Source of the DNA: CBDBBY01 sp965205055
Lineage (GTDB): Bacteria; Pseudomonadota; Alphaproteobacteria; Rhodobacterales; Rhodobacteraceae
Assembly: GCA_965205055.1 (NCBI GenBank)
Contig: OZ242030.1
Location: 3,534,001 to 3,598,000 of the forward strand
Length of the DNA: 64,000 bases
Direction of reading: 5' to 3'
Shown here: positions 55,108 to 62,689 of the stretch, in pieces
How positions within the stretch are numbered: the first letter of the stretch is position 1
Layout of the letters: each line of letters opens with the position of its first letter
The notes under the pieces: model-generated
Seen by the model: only the letters and a program-made list of their open reading frames with translations
The model's database searches: none
Told to the model about the DNA's origin: nothing
Made by a program: the position numbers and the translations under genes

Positions 55108-56633
55108 CCGAGCATTTCCTCCATTTCGAAGAGATCGTGGGCGATCTCTTCGTTGAGCGCTTCTATGCGTCCGAGGATTACGTGAGGCGGTTCGTAATCC
55201 TCCTCCTCGTAAACGAATTCCTTGTATCGGCTCAAGGAAAGGTCGTAGTCGGCCTTTTCGATTTCTTCCGTCGTCACGAAAAAAGCTTTCGAAGTCCGGT
55301 CCGTGTCGTTCTCGTGACCGCGGGACTGCCAGCGCGCAAGGCATTCGGGCAGATCATTATCCTCCACCGGCTCGCGTTTGTCGTCGAGCGAGCGGCCGTC
55401 GGCCTGCACGTCGTAGAAAAAGACGTTGTCCGTGCGCCCGCCCTTTGCAAAGACAAGGATGCCAGTGGATATGTCTGCATAAGGCTTGAACACCCCGCTC
55501 GGAAGTGAAATCACAGCTTCAAGCCGGTTTCGGTCGACCAAAAGCTGGCGCAATTGGCGATGCTCGCGCGAGAAGCCGGACAGCATGCCCTCGGGCACGA
55601 CGACCGCCGCCCGTCCCCCTGTTCTCAGCATCCGCAGGACCAGCGCGAGAAAAAGGAGTTCGGTCTTCTTCGTCTTGACTTGGCGCAAGAGGCTGTAATG
55701 CACATCTTTGAATTCGCGGCTGCCCTCGAAAGGCGGATTGGCGAGAATGATGTCGAAACCCTCGCTCGCCTGCGACGGGAACTTGTCGAGGAAGCCAGCG
55801 CCGAGCGTGTCCTGATAATTTATTTCAGGGGCGCCAACCCCATGCAGCACGAGGTTGATAACGGCGAAGCGCAGCGTGATGACGTCTAAGTCGAAGCCAT
55901 GAAACATGCCGCTGCGGATGTGCTCGCGATGTCCTTCAAGCAGATCCCCGGCGCCGGTCTCGGATTCGGCCTTTTTGTTTGCTGCTTCGGTTGAGGCACA
56001 AGAATCGAGCAGGTGCTCCATCACGCTTACAAACATTCCGCCGGTGCCGCAGGACGGGTCGCCAACAACAGGCTTCAGCGGATTGCCATCTTCGTCCCGC
56101 AGCTTCGGTTCGATCATGTCGACCATCAACCGGGCAATATGGCGGGGCGTGCGGAACTGCCCGTTCGTGCCGACTGTGGTCAGCATGCTGAGCAGGTACT
56201 CGTAGAGGTCGCCATTGGCCCCGCTTTCCGCCAGCGGAAGCTCGTGGATCATGTTGACCGCTTTCGCGAGAAGTTCGGGCGATTGGATCACCAACTTGGC
56301 GTCTTTCATGAGGTCGGCAAACGCGGCGTCACCGGCTGCGGTCGATCTGAAATGCCGAAACACTTCGTCCCGCATGATCGGCAACATCTCGTCCGGTTCC
56401 AATTTCCGAATTCGCGACCAACGCAAACGCTGCTCGTCATTACTGAAGCGACGCGTGAAGTGCTTGCCGGTCCGTTTCTCGCGGTCCTCGTCGCGCACCT
56501 CGTTCATATCAAGCAGGCGCGCATGAATAAGGAAGCTGATCTGCTCGATCACTGTCAGCGGGTTGGAGATCCCGCCCCGCCGGAATTCAGTCCAGAGCGC
56601 ATCAATGCGCCGCTTGAAATCGTTCGCGCCCAT
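55104..56633 (-). CDS. hsdM: Type I restriction-modification DNA methyltransferase subunit
   Basis: The 509-residue N6-adenine methyltransferase has the N-terminal helical HsdM domain (EQISFLIHARLLDMNEVRDE). The GQFRTPRHIARLMVDMIEP stretch leads to SAM-binding motif I in VGDPSCGTGGMFV near residue 190 and the catalytic NPPF in DIILANPPFEGSREF. The C-terminal part reads ADYDLSLSRYKEFVYEEEDY. All motifs are intact. The family normally pairs with HsdS and HsdR; hsdS is coupled here but no hsdR occurs in the window. Confidence 0.95.
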   Translation of the reverse strand: MGANDFKRRIDALWTEFRRGGISNPLTVIEQISFLIHARLLDMNEVRDEDREKRTGKHFTRRFSNDEQRLRWSRIRKLEPDEMLPIMRDEVFRHFRSTAAGDAAFADLMKDAKLVIQSPELLAKAVNMIHELPLAESGANGDLYEYLLSMLTTVGTNGQFRTPRHIARLMVDMIEPKLRDEDGNPLKPVVGDPSCGTGGMFVSVMEHLLDSCASTEAANKKAESETGAGDLLEGHREHIRSGMFHGFDLDVITLRFAVINLVLHGVGAPEINYQDTLGAGFLDKFPSQASEGFDIILANPPFEGSREFKDVHYSLLRQVKTKKTELLFLALVLRMLRTGGRAAVVVPEGMLSGFSREHRQLRQLLVDRNRLEAVISLPSGVFKPYADISTGILVFAKGGRTDNVFFYDVQADGRSLDDKREPVEDNDLPECLARWQSRGHENDTDRTSKAFFVTTEEIEKADYDLSLSRYKEFVYEEEDYEPPHVILGRIEALNEEIAHDLFEMEEMLG

Positions 56634-56780
56634 CAAAGATTTTCTATTTCAAGGTTCTACGCAAGAAAGAGCGACTTGGAGAGAACGAAAGCCGTGTCGG
56701 CATACGCTTGGAACCATCAGTCCCGCTTAGTGCAGCAAGCGTCGGCAAACGGTCGCGCAACACTTCGAAGTTTCGCAGAA

Positions 56781-57638
56781 TCATGTCTTTACTTCCTTGA
56801 GAGCGTCGGCAAATTCAGTCCCGTTGTCGACGACAACAGGTATCTCTCGCGGGCTGTCGACTTTGTCGGCGATATCAAGCCGCAACCGCTTTTGAAAGTA
56901 GTAAAGTAACGCCCTCCGGATGCGAACTTCCTTGCAGCGGCCCTTCATTCCATAGTCCTGCGCGATAATTTCCTGCTGGCTCTTGCTAAGCTTCGGATTC
57001 GGCACCAAATTAACCGTGAAGCAGTCATGCCAAAGAGTGTCGTCTTCCGATTTGGCCAACGGTTCGCCAAACCCGCGCGTATTGAGGCAGCGCGATAGCA
57101 GGAAGTCTTTGAATTTGTTGTCAATGTGGCAAAATGCGCGAACATGCCAACGCATGCCATCACTTCCAATTGCGTGAGGCGCAATGCGCCTCCACAATGG
57201 GTCAGGCCGCTGTTCATTCATCGACTGATAGTTGATTTCGACGGAACGCCGCTCTCTTATCGCGATTAGAATTTCCTGCAGTACAGCAACGTCAACATTT
57301 CTGTGTGGCATTGGGAGAAGGTCAAAATCCGGCGTTGCGGCGAGCCAAGACTCGGCCATGCCGTCGCGCGGCTTACCTGCGGCCTGCAGATGCGATAGGT
57401 ATGACACAGCATTAGGTTTGAGCAACACAGGCTTGAACTCTGCGGAAGCCTTGTATCGCTTTGCGCTTTTGTCGTACAACAGGTTGCCCGGTGCTTCCCG
57501 TTCATACTGCGCAAGATCCTTGGACGCCTGAGGAACAGACACTCCGAACTGACTGATTATGTCGGAACGGTTGATTCCGTTTTCCCAAAAAAGGCGGAAT
57601 TCGATGAACTCCAGCCGTTTCTCGACGCCCCACCGCAT
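56781..57638 (-). CDS. WYL-domain transcriptional regulator, BrxR/CapW-like
   Basis: The 285-residue protein has an N-terminal winged helix (RLEFIEFRLFWENGINRSDI, FGVSVPQASKDLAQYE). A WYL domain follows (AIRERRSVEINYQSM, IAPHAIGSDGMRWHVRAFCH, FKDFLLSRCLNTRGFGEPL). A C-terminal domain (WHDCFTVNLVPNPKLSKSQQ, MKGRCKEVRIRRALLYYFQK) matches the architecture of BrxR and CapW, repressors that control BREX, CBASS and other defence operons. It is transcribed in the same direction as hsdM, 147 bases upstream, so it probably represses its own operon until a ligand signals infection. Confidence 0.88.
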   Translation of the reverse strand: MRWGVEKRLEFIEFRLFWENGINRSDIISQFGVSVPQASKDLAQYEREAPGNLLYDKSAKRYKASAEFKPVLLKPNAVSYLSHLQAAGKPRDGMAESWLAATPDFDLLPMPHRNVDVAVLQEILIAIRERRSVEINYQSMNEQRPDPLWRRIAPHAIGSDGMRWHVRAFCHIDNKFKDFLLSRCLNTRGFGEPLAKSEDDTLWHDCFTVNLVPNPKLSKSQQEIIAQDYGMKGRCKEVRIRRALLYYFQKRLRLDIADKVDSPREIPVVVDNGTEFADALKEVKT

Positions 57639-57703
57639 CGCAATTTTCCTATTCCGCGTGCTGCAAGATCAGTTCTGAGCTCCAACAGTCGTTGAATGAG
57701 TAG

Positions 57704-57732
57704 AGTTAATATACGCATAAACTGGCTGTCAA
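57704..57732 (-). promoter_or_regulatory. Predicted sigma-70-type promoter of the WYL regulator
   Basis: On the minus strand a perfect -35 TTGACA (57727-57732) is followed after 17 bases by TTAACT (57704-57709), with an overlapping TATTAA at 15-base spacing. It lies 66 bases before the regulator ATG. The flanking AT-rich stretch could hold the autoregulatory operator, but I do not see a long palindrome. Confidence 0.5.
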
Positions 57733-57789
57733 GCGTTTCATTATATGGTGTCAGGGCTGTTGTGCCCTCTCGGAGGGATGGAACCTATG

Positions 57790-58200
57790 GCACGACTGAC
57801 CAAGGCGAGGGCTCAAATCTCTTCCGAATTTGACGATGAACGATAAGTTGCGCCCGATTCAAGTGGAAGGGTGGCCGCTCTCCGTCGACTTCACCTATTG
57901 GGTGTCGATCATAGCCGTGGTCCGCCAGTTCGTGTCCGTGGGCGCGAAGCTCGTCCATCATTTGGGCGGAGACTCCGTTGCGACGCAAGAATAGAAATTG
58001 CAATGGACCGTCGCAGAAGGCGGAAAACAACAGGGAATCGCCCGCCATTGGCATCCGGTGTGGAGCATGTACCGGATCGCGTTGACCACCTCCCGAAGGT
58101 TGGTCTTGCGGGGCGTCCTCTCTTGGTCGGAAGGGGAGGCGATATTCGATCAAAGGCTGTTCTTCATCCGTAAAATCGTTTTCAAACCGAGCCCGAGAGC
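57790..58200 (-). pseudogene. IS5-family transposase remnant
   Basis: Minus-strand frames give TNLREVVNAIRYMLHTGCQW and RAIPCCFPPSATVHCNFYS. After frame changes they give WTSFAPTDTNWRTTAMIDTQ, a stop, and VKSTESGHPST. This is the N-terminal DUF4096-type domain and first catalytic Asp region (AIIDSQSVKTTESGG) of IS5/IS1031-type transposases. Stops and frameshifts make it inactive. It bounds the hsd operon upstream. Confidence 0.75.
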
Positions 58201-58231
58201 GTGCAAATTGATCCTTGGACCGGAACGTAAA

Positions 58232-58915
58232 CAGCGAGTTTAATTTGATTTGAGGCGATTATTGGGTATCCTGCGACGGCACAAGCAGGAATCGCGTGAA
58301 CGGACTGCGGCAGTAATTGACGTTCCTGTAGGAGCGAGCAATCGTTTGTTGGCAGTGGAGTCATCGGCGATTGGGGTGCCTTGGGTATCGATGGGTTAAT
58401 TTCTGCTCAGTATTGGTGTAGTTTTACCACGGTATAGCACTATCCGGATCGCCCGTATCGCCGTAGCAAACTTTCTTCTTGCAATCTCAGTTGCCCGGGA
58501 CTAAATTGCGAACAGTTACCCGCTGGCAGCATGCTGTCAGCTCAGGGGCTGCTCTTCGGAGCAGCCCCTGCTTTTTTGGAGTAGGCAACGAAAGAAAGGG
58601 ACAGCATGTCCCATAATTCCGGGTTGAGACAGGCGATGCGTCGCTGGCCGAAAGAAGGTGCCAACGCTTTGTTCGCTGTCGAATGCAGCTTGAAAATTTC
58701 ACTAGATTCTACATTTTCAACATTCTCTGAAAATGCAGAAATCGATGACCAGCCTAAATTATCAGGTGGCAGAAAGAGTTAAACAGCTGCTTGGCCAAGT
58801 GCCTTTCATCAAACTGGATGACATGCAACCGGAAGCATTATCCTGCGTCGCCGCCATGATTCAAACTTCACCAGCGTGCCTTAATCCGCTCACGCACTCT
58901 GATTTGCGACCTATC
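58232..58915. repeat. Paired dispersed repeat, copy R2
   Basis: This is the partner of 50499-51085, in the same orientation and longer by about 100 bases between the GGCACAAGCAGGA block and the hairpin. R1 and R2 flank the WYL-hsdMS-ATPase-HDRY block. R2 also lies beside the SIR2-Argonaute gene. Confidence 0.75.
58544..58577 (+). terminator. Perfect TTCG-loop terminator hairpin in repeat R2
   Basis: The 11-bp stem AGGGGCTGCTC / GAGCAGCCCCT closes a TTCG tetraloop (58555-58558). It is followed by GC and six T. Immediately upstream is a near-perfect palindrome CTGGCAGCATGCTGTCAG. Two adjacent hairpins ending in a T-run suggest the 3' end of a transcript, possibly a small RNA. Confidence 0.8.
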
Positions 58916-58924
58916 GGTCAATAG
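58745..58924 (+). CDS. Small ORF in repeat R2, uncertain
   Basis: A 59-codon ATG frame reads MTSLNYQVAERVKQLLGQVP then FIKLDDMQPEALSCVAAMIQ. The first 18 codons correspond to MNSLNFQAAEKLKWLLGQ in R1 with mostly conservative changes, which hints at a real short protein. R1 then has a one-base frame difference. No family is recognised and no strong ribosome-binding site is seen. Confidence 0.3.
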   Translation: MTSLNYQVAERVKQLLGQVPFIKLDDMQPEALSCVAAMIQTSPACLNPLTHSDLRPIGQ

Positions 58925-59132
58925 GCAGTCGCGCTGCGAGATGGTTGGTGAATGCCTCGAAACGCCGGTTCGACTCACACCGATACCAGGCGTTTCATCA
59001 AGCACTCGTAGAGGTACTGGTTTCCGCATACAATACCTTGGGATAAATTCACATAGATTTCAGTTTTCGCCTTGATCTCGTGACGATCAAGGAACCCTAC
59101 TACCTTGATTGCCCTCTAACGTTTAGGCTTTG
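58925..59132. other. Intergenic DNA, no gene seen
   Basis: It lies downstream of the SIR2-Argonaute gene with no clear hairpin terminator for it. Confidence 0.4.
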
Positions 59133-62100
59133 CTATATGAATAGCCTATAATCATAAGATACTGCACCAAATCGTTGAAGCAAGGATCCGATTTTCGCGA
59201 TCTCGCCGGAAGATTGCAGCGAGGCTGGAAACTTCGTATACAAATCAAAGGTGTTCCAATTCATCTTGGATAACCCGAGGATTTCGCCAGCAAGCTTCTG
59301 AAGTTCTGTATTTCCAGCATGGCGTCTGACGATAAGCGGTGCAGGAATACGTCTCTTCCCTTGGAAGTATTTGAGACGTGGATTAAGTGCAATTGTCGCG
59401 CCGTGAACCCAGATCAGCGCACTATGATCATCCAGCTTCAATACCGTTCCGCGCTGGACCGGGTAACGGTCGTCAACAGGCAAGCCATTAGGTTTCTGAG
59501 TTGAGGCAACATAGCGCAGCGCGTGATCAATTTGAATTTCAAGCATGTCGATACATTTGACGCCAACCAGGCCATCGTGGAGTCCTTCGCGCTCTTGCTT
59601 AACAAAGGGTGTGCGCTTGTGAAGAACCACTCGCTCGGGGAGCTTCCCGCGAGCATCAAAGAATAGCTGCCGAATCGTTTCGCCGGTCCTTCGGGCATCA
59701 TCAATTGACATAAAGGGATTGCCCCGTCGGATGATCGGATTCTCGATCTTGCTGAGACGATACTGTAGTCCCTCACCTTTTGCGTTGTAGATATGACTAC
59801 ATCCAAGAACGATATGTTCGCCGTGCAAAGCATTTGAGTCGATGCTGAATCCAAGGCCAACGAACGCGGTATCTTTCGCAAGATTGTCTAACAGCCACGG
59901 CGTACGCATCCCCTTGACGTAGAGTGCTAGCGACAACCACCACCAAATGCGGCATCGGTGGGTATCCAAGAGCGTATTTTCGTTGAGGAACTGCGTGGCA
60001 ATGCCACGTTGAACGCAGAAAGCTTTCACGAAATTGTGGAGATCGAAACTTTCAGATTCTGTCTTATACCCACGAAACGCACCCCAACGATCAGGAAAAT
60101 AAATTAGCACAACGTTGGGCGCATACGAAGCATGCAGTTTTTCAATGCTCCGATTGATGAAATGCGCAACTTCCAGAGACCCTTTAGTTTGGTTGTGCGT
60201 GGAAGGTTCAGGACACGTGATCCATCCGGATGATTTAGGTGCGGGTAATTCGATGGGCAGACCGTAAGCCGCTTGGAATCCTGGATAGTCGATCAGATAA
60301 TCACGCTCCGTTTGGCTCGGTATATGATTCAGTTGTACAGATTGAACATAACGATGGAGTTTTTGCGCTTCGGCTGCAGGGCAAACAATTCCAATCCGCA
60401 AAGACGATGAGAGGCCACGGGATGTCAACGGATAATCATATGGGCGGTTATGCAAGATTCCTCGGATAGGATGCGTTTCTTTTACAATAGATGTCCCAGA
60501 TTTATTCGAAAACAATATAGGCGGTTCGATAAGCTGCATGCCGTGATGCTTGATTATCGGTTGCATTTTCCGTCGTACGTCCGTAGTGAAGCCACCTGAC
60601 GTCAGCCCGATGCTCGCGAAAATTGGTGAACGGCGTAATCGAAAATTAAAAGCCGATCCGGAATTCGGAGGAAACGCAAATACACCCGAATACTCCCTAG
60701 GAAACAGTGTTTTGCACCACTCATTAACTGCTTTGTTGAAAGGTTTGTTGTGTTGATAGCCAAGGATCCTGAGTTTAATTGAGTTGGAAATTTCTTTCGG
60801 AGGTTCGCTTCCAGTTTGATCAAATATTTTCAGAGACGGTTTCAGGATAAGATATTGGAAACCACCAATGTGCCGCAGAAAAACGAAGGCCGCATCATGA
60901 ATAAAGTAGTTAGCATTACCTTGGCGGACTTTTTCGAAAGCAATAGGTTTCCATAAGGCCTTAATGCCGTCGGTTTTCACATTGGCGGATTCTGCCAATG
61001 ATCGAACCAACGCCTGACGCATTAGAGAAACTACTGCACTGTCTTCATATTGGAGATCGTTGGAGACCACAGGTGTACGCTCAATGGAGCCATCAATATT
61101 TTTGCCGAAGGCCTGACGGATATCTTCGATGGTGCCGAGAGCAATTACCTTTTTGCGCAAGGGTACTGCGATCAGCGGTCGCTTACCGGCAGTCGCACGA
61201 AGGAAAGCCCAAACGCGCTCGGTTGGCCAAGCCTTCAGATCAAACTGTAACACTTCAGCCGGGCATTCGATTTCAAATGCATTGCTCTTAACGACGGTAG
61301 TACCGGGGAACTGTGGAATCTTGAATGGCTCGCGGCGGAGGCCGTCTTTTGGTACAAGTGCGGCGATACATTGCTGCGCAGCCACGCGCTGATTACCTTT
61401 GAGGCAATGTAGCGCGAGGCGCGTCATCAGATCGTCAAAACCATTTGTAGGTACGTAAAATGCCTGTCGTCCACGATCACGAGCATGTCGGATTAGAGCC
61501 GCTATGTTGTCTGAAAGGTCATTGTTGCTAAACCCGCACCATAACAAAGCACCATCACCTGGTTCATCATAGACCGCGTAAAGTGAATCCATGACGGATT
61601 GGTCGCGTCCGCTATAACCGACTACGACCAGAGTTGTCGCTCGTGCCTCTTCAATTAGAGCACTTTGGAGTGCCTCGTCCTGATTCTGAAGATCTTCAGG
61701 CGTGTTCTTCAGCGCATCGTAGCGATAGTCTCCATGTAGGGAGATGCAGATAAGCTCGCCCTGCGCTGGCTTGCGCGCAAGGCGCGGCTGGCTGTCGATA
61801 CCGACTTCAATTGGTGTAAGATTAAAGGATGCGGCGGCCCGGGCTACAAGCCCGTCAAAATTTGTCGACCAAACCGAACGGACAAAATTTGCCTCTGCAA
61901 GGTGGCAGAGAAGCCGATAGCCAACGTGTGGGCGAGCTTCGCGGATCTTGTTCTGAAAATAGATGCGCCTATCATCTGCAATTGGAAAGCACTGCTGAAT
62001 ATAGAAGCCATATTCGTCTGGATCGCCATCTGGCGGGAAATGACCCTGAGCATCAAGCCAAGACTGAATCCTGCGGCGAACACTAGGAAGTGAAAGCTCA

Positions 62101-62330
62101 GAAAACAGCTCTTCAAGACTGGGGTTGTTAGTAAGGAATATGTTGCGCTTCCATTCCCAAATGCAAGCCTGCGCCGATGGCACCCCTGAACTGATCGAGG
62201 CGCCGGCACCGATAAAGATGGACAACGGAGCGGTCCTTTTGACGCCTATAGATCTTACAAAAGCATCAAGCGGCAAGACAAAGTCGTCCTCACCAGCTTG
62301 TTGGGAAAACTGACTGACTGCTTGTGTCAT
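59133..62330 (-). CDS. Single-chain SIR2-APAZ-short Argonaute defence protein
   Basis: The 1065-residue protein fuses three modules. Residues about 30-300 form a SIR2 domain with GAGAS at 41-45, the NAD-site Asn and Asp in STNFDGL (Asn157, Asp159), the His in SLHGDYRYD (His199) and VVVGYSGRDQSV. About 330-580 is the APAZ region (VKSNAFEIECPAEVLQFDLK and after). About 600-1065 is MID-PIWI: VVLIYFPDRWGAFRGY, TAFVGLGFSIDSNA, LPERVVLHKRTPF and the final YDYRLFI. The PIWI slicer tetrad is not evident, as in other short Argonautes. Related fusions deplete NAD when the guide-loaded Argonaute half meets invader DNA. ATG 62330 follows an AGGG site. Confidence 0.93.
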   Translation of the reverse strand: MTQAVSQFSQQAGEDDFVLPLDAFVRSIGVKRTAPLSIFIGAGASISSGVPSAQACIWEWKRNIFLTNNPSLEELFSELSLPSVRRRIQSWLDAQGHFPPDGDPDEYGFYIQQCFPIADDRRIYFQNKIREARPHVGYRLLCHLAEANFVRSVWSTNFDGLVARAAASFNLTPIEVGIDSQPRLARKPAQGELICISLHGDYRYDALKNTPEDLQNQDEALQSALIEEARATTLVVVGYSGRDQSVMDSLYAVYDEPGDGALLWCGFSNNDLSDNIAALIRHARDRGRQAFYVPTNGFDDLMTRLALHCLKGNQRVAAQQCIAALVPKDGLRREPFKIPQFPGTTVVKSNAFEIECPAEVLQFDLKAWPTERVWAFLRATAGKRPLIAVPLRKKVIALGTIEDIRQAFGKNIDGSIERTPVVSNDLQYEDSAVVSLMRQALVRSLAESANVKTDGIKALWKPIAFEKVRQGNANYFIHDAAFVFLRHIGGFQYLILKPSLKIFDQTGSEPPKEISNSIKLRILGYQHNKPFNKAVNEWCKTLFPREYSGVFAFPPNSGSAFNFRLRRSPIFASIGLTSGGFTTDVRRKMQPIIKHHGMQLIEPPILFSNKSGTSIVKETHPIRGILHNRPYDYPLTSRGLSSSLRIGIVCPAAEAQKLHRYVQSVQLNHIPSQTERDYLIDYPGFQAAYGLPIELPAPKSSGWITCPEPSTHNQTKGSLEVAHFINRSIEKLHASYAPNVVLIYFPDRWGAFRGYKTESESFDLHNFVKAFCVQRGIATQFLNENTLLDTHRCRIWWWLSLALYVKGMRTPWLLDNLAKDTAFVGLGFSIDSNALHGEHIVLGCSHIYNAKGEGLQYRLSKIENPIIRRGNPFMSIDDARRTGETIRQLFFDARGKLPERVVLHKRTPFVKQEREGLHDGLVGVKCIDMLEIQIDHALRYVASTQKPNGLPVDDRYPVQRGTVLKLDDHSALIWVHGATIALNPRLKYFQGKRRIPAPLIVRRHAGNTELQKLAGEILGLSKMNWNTFDLYTKFPASLQSSGEIAKIGSLLQRFGAVSYDYRLFI

Positions 62331-62404
62331 AGCACCCTGACCTTGCACATCGTCAATCAATTAATTCACTTACCAATTCGATTCAATCAAGGGTCAATTC
62401 TTTC

Positions 62405-62418
62405 CATATCAAGATATG
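62405..62418. promoter_or_regulatory. Small palindrome upstream of the SIR2-Argonaute gene
   Basis: CATATCAAGATATG is two 6-base inverted arms around AA, about 75 bases before the start codon, in AT-rich DNA that probably contains the promoter. It could be a repressor site. The evidence is only the symmetry. Confidence 0.25.
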
Positions 62419-62519
62419 AACTACCCCGGGTTTTCCAGAGGGCAATCGGCTAAACAAACGAGCCGGGAACTCAAAGGAGAGATTTCATGTCAGAGAGAAA
62501 GCACAGCCCGATCACTCTA

Positions 62520-62605
62520 CCATTCTTAACGCTCCGCTTTGGCTTCAGCGTTGAGCCGGCCCACGAGATCGGCGATATTGAAGAACAGCCCGCTGTGGGA
62601 TGACT
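62520..62605 (-). pseudogene. IS21 istB micro-remnant
   Basis: On the minus strand about 25 codons read SGLFFNIADLVGRLNAEAKA, the same IstB segment as RGRFFNVVDLVNRLVAKAKA at 32.8 kb. Nothing else of the gene remains. Confidence 0.5.
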
Positions 62606-62689
62606 GGTGTCCAGCAACCGAAATCAGCACAAAGATTCAATCCTGCCAAGCGATCAGACATTCAGCGAGCCGATGTCCGAAATGGCGCG

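Noticed and set aside
51308..57638. Complete type I restriction-modification system
   Set aside because: No frame with HsdR helicase or PD-(D/E)xK motifs exists in the window; the two genes after hsdS are an OLD-like ATPase and an unknown protein.
59133..62330. Catalytically active (slicing) Argonaute
   Set aside because: I cannot find the DEDX tetrad in the PIWI part, and the domain set matches short, non-slicing Argonautes fused to SIR2.
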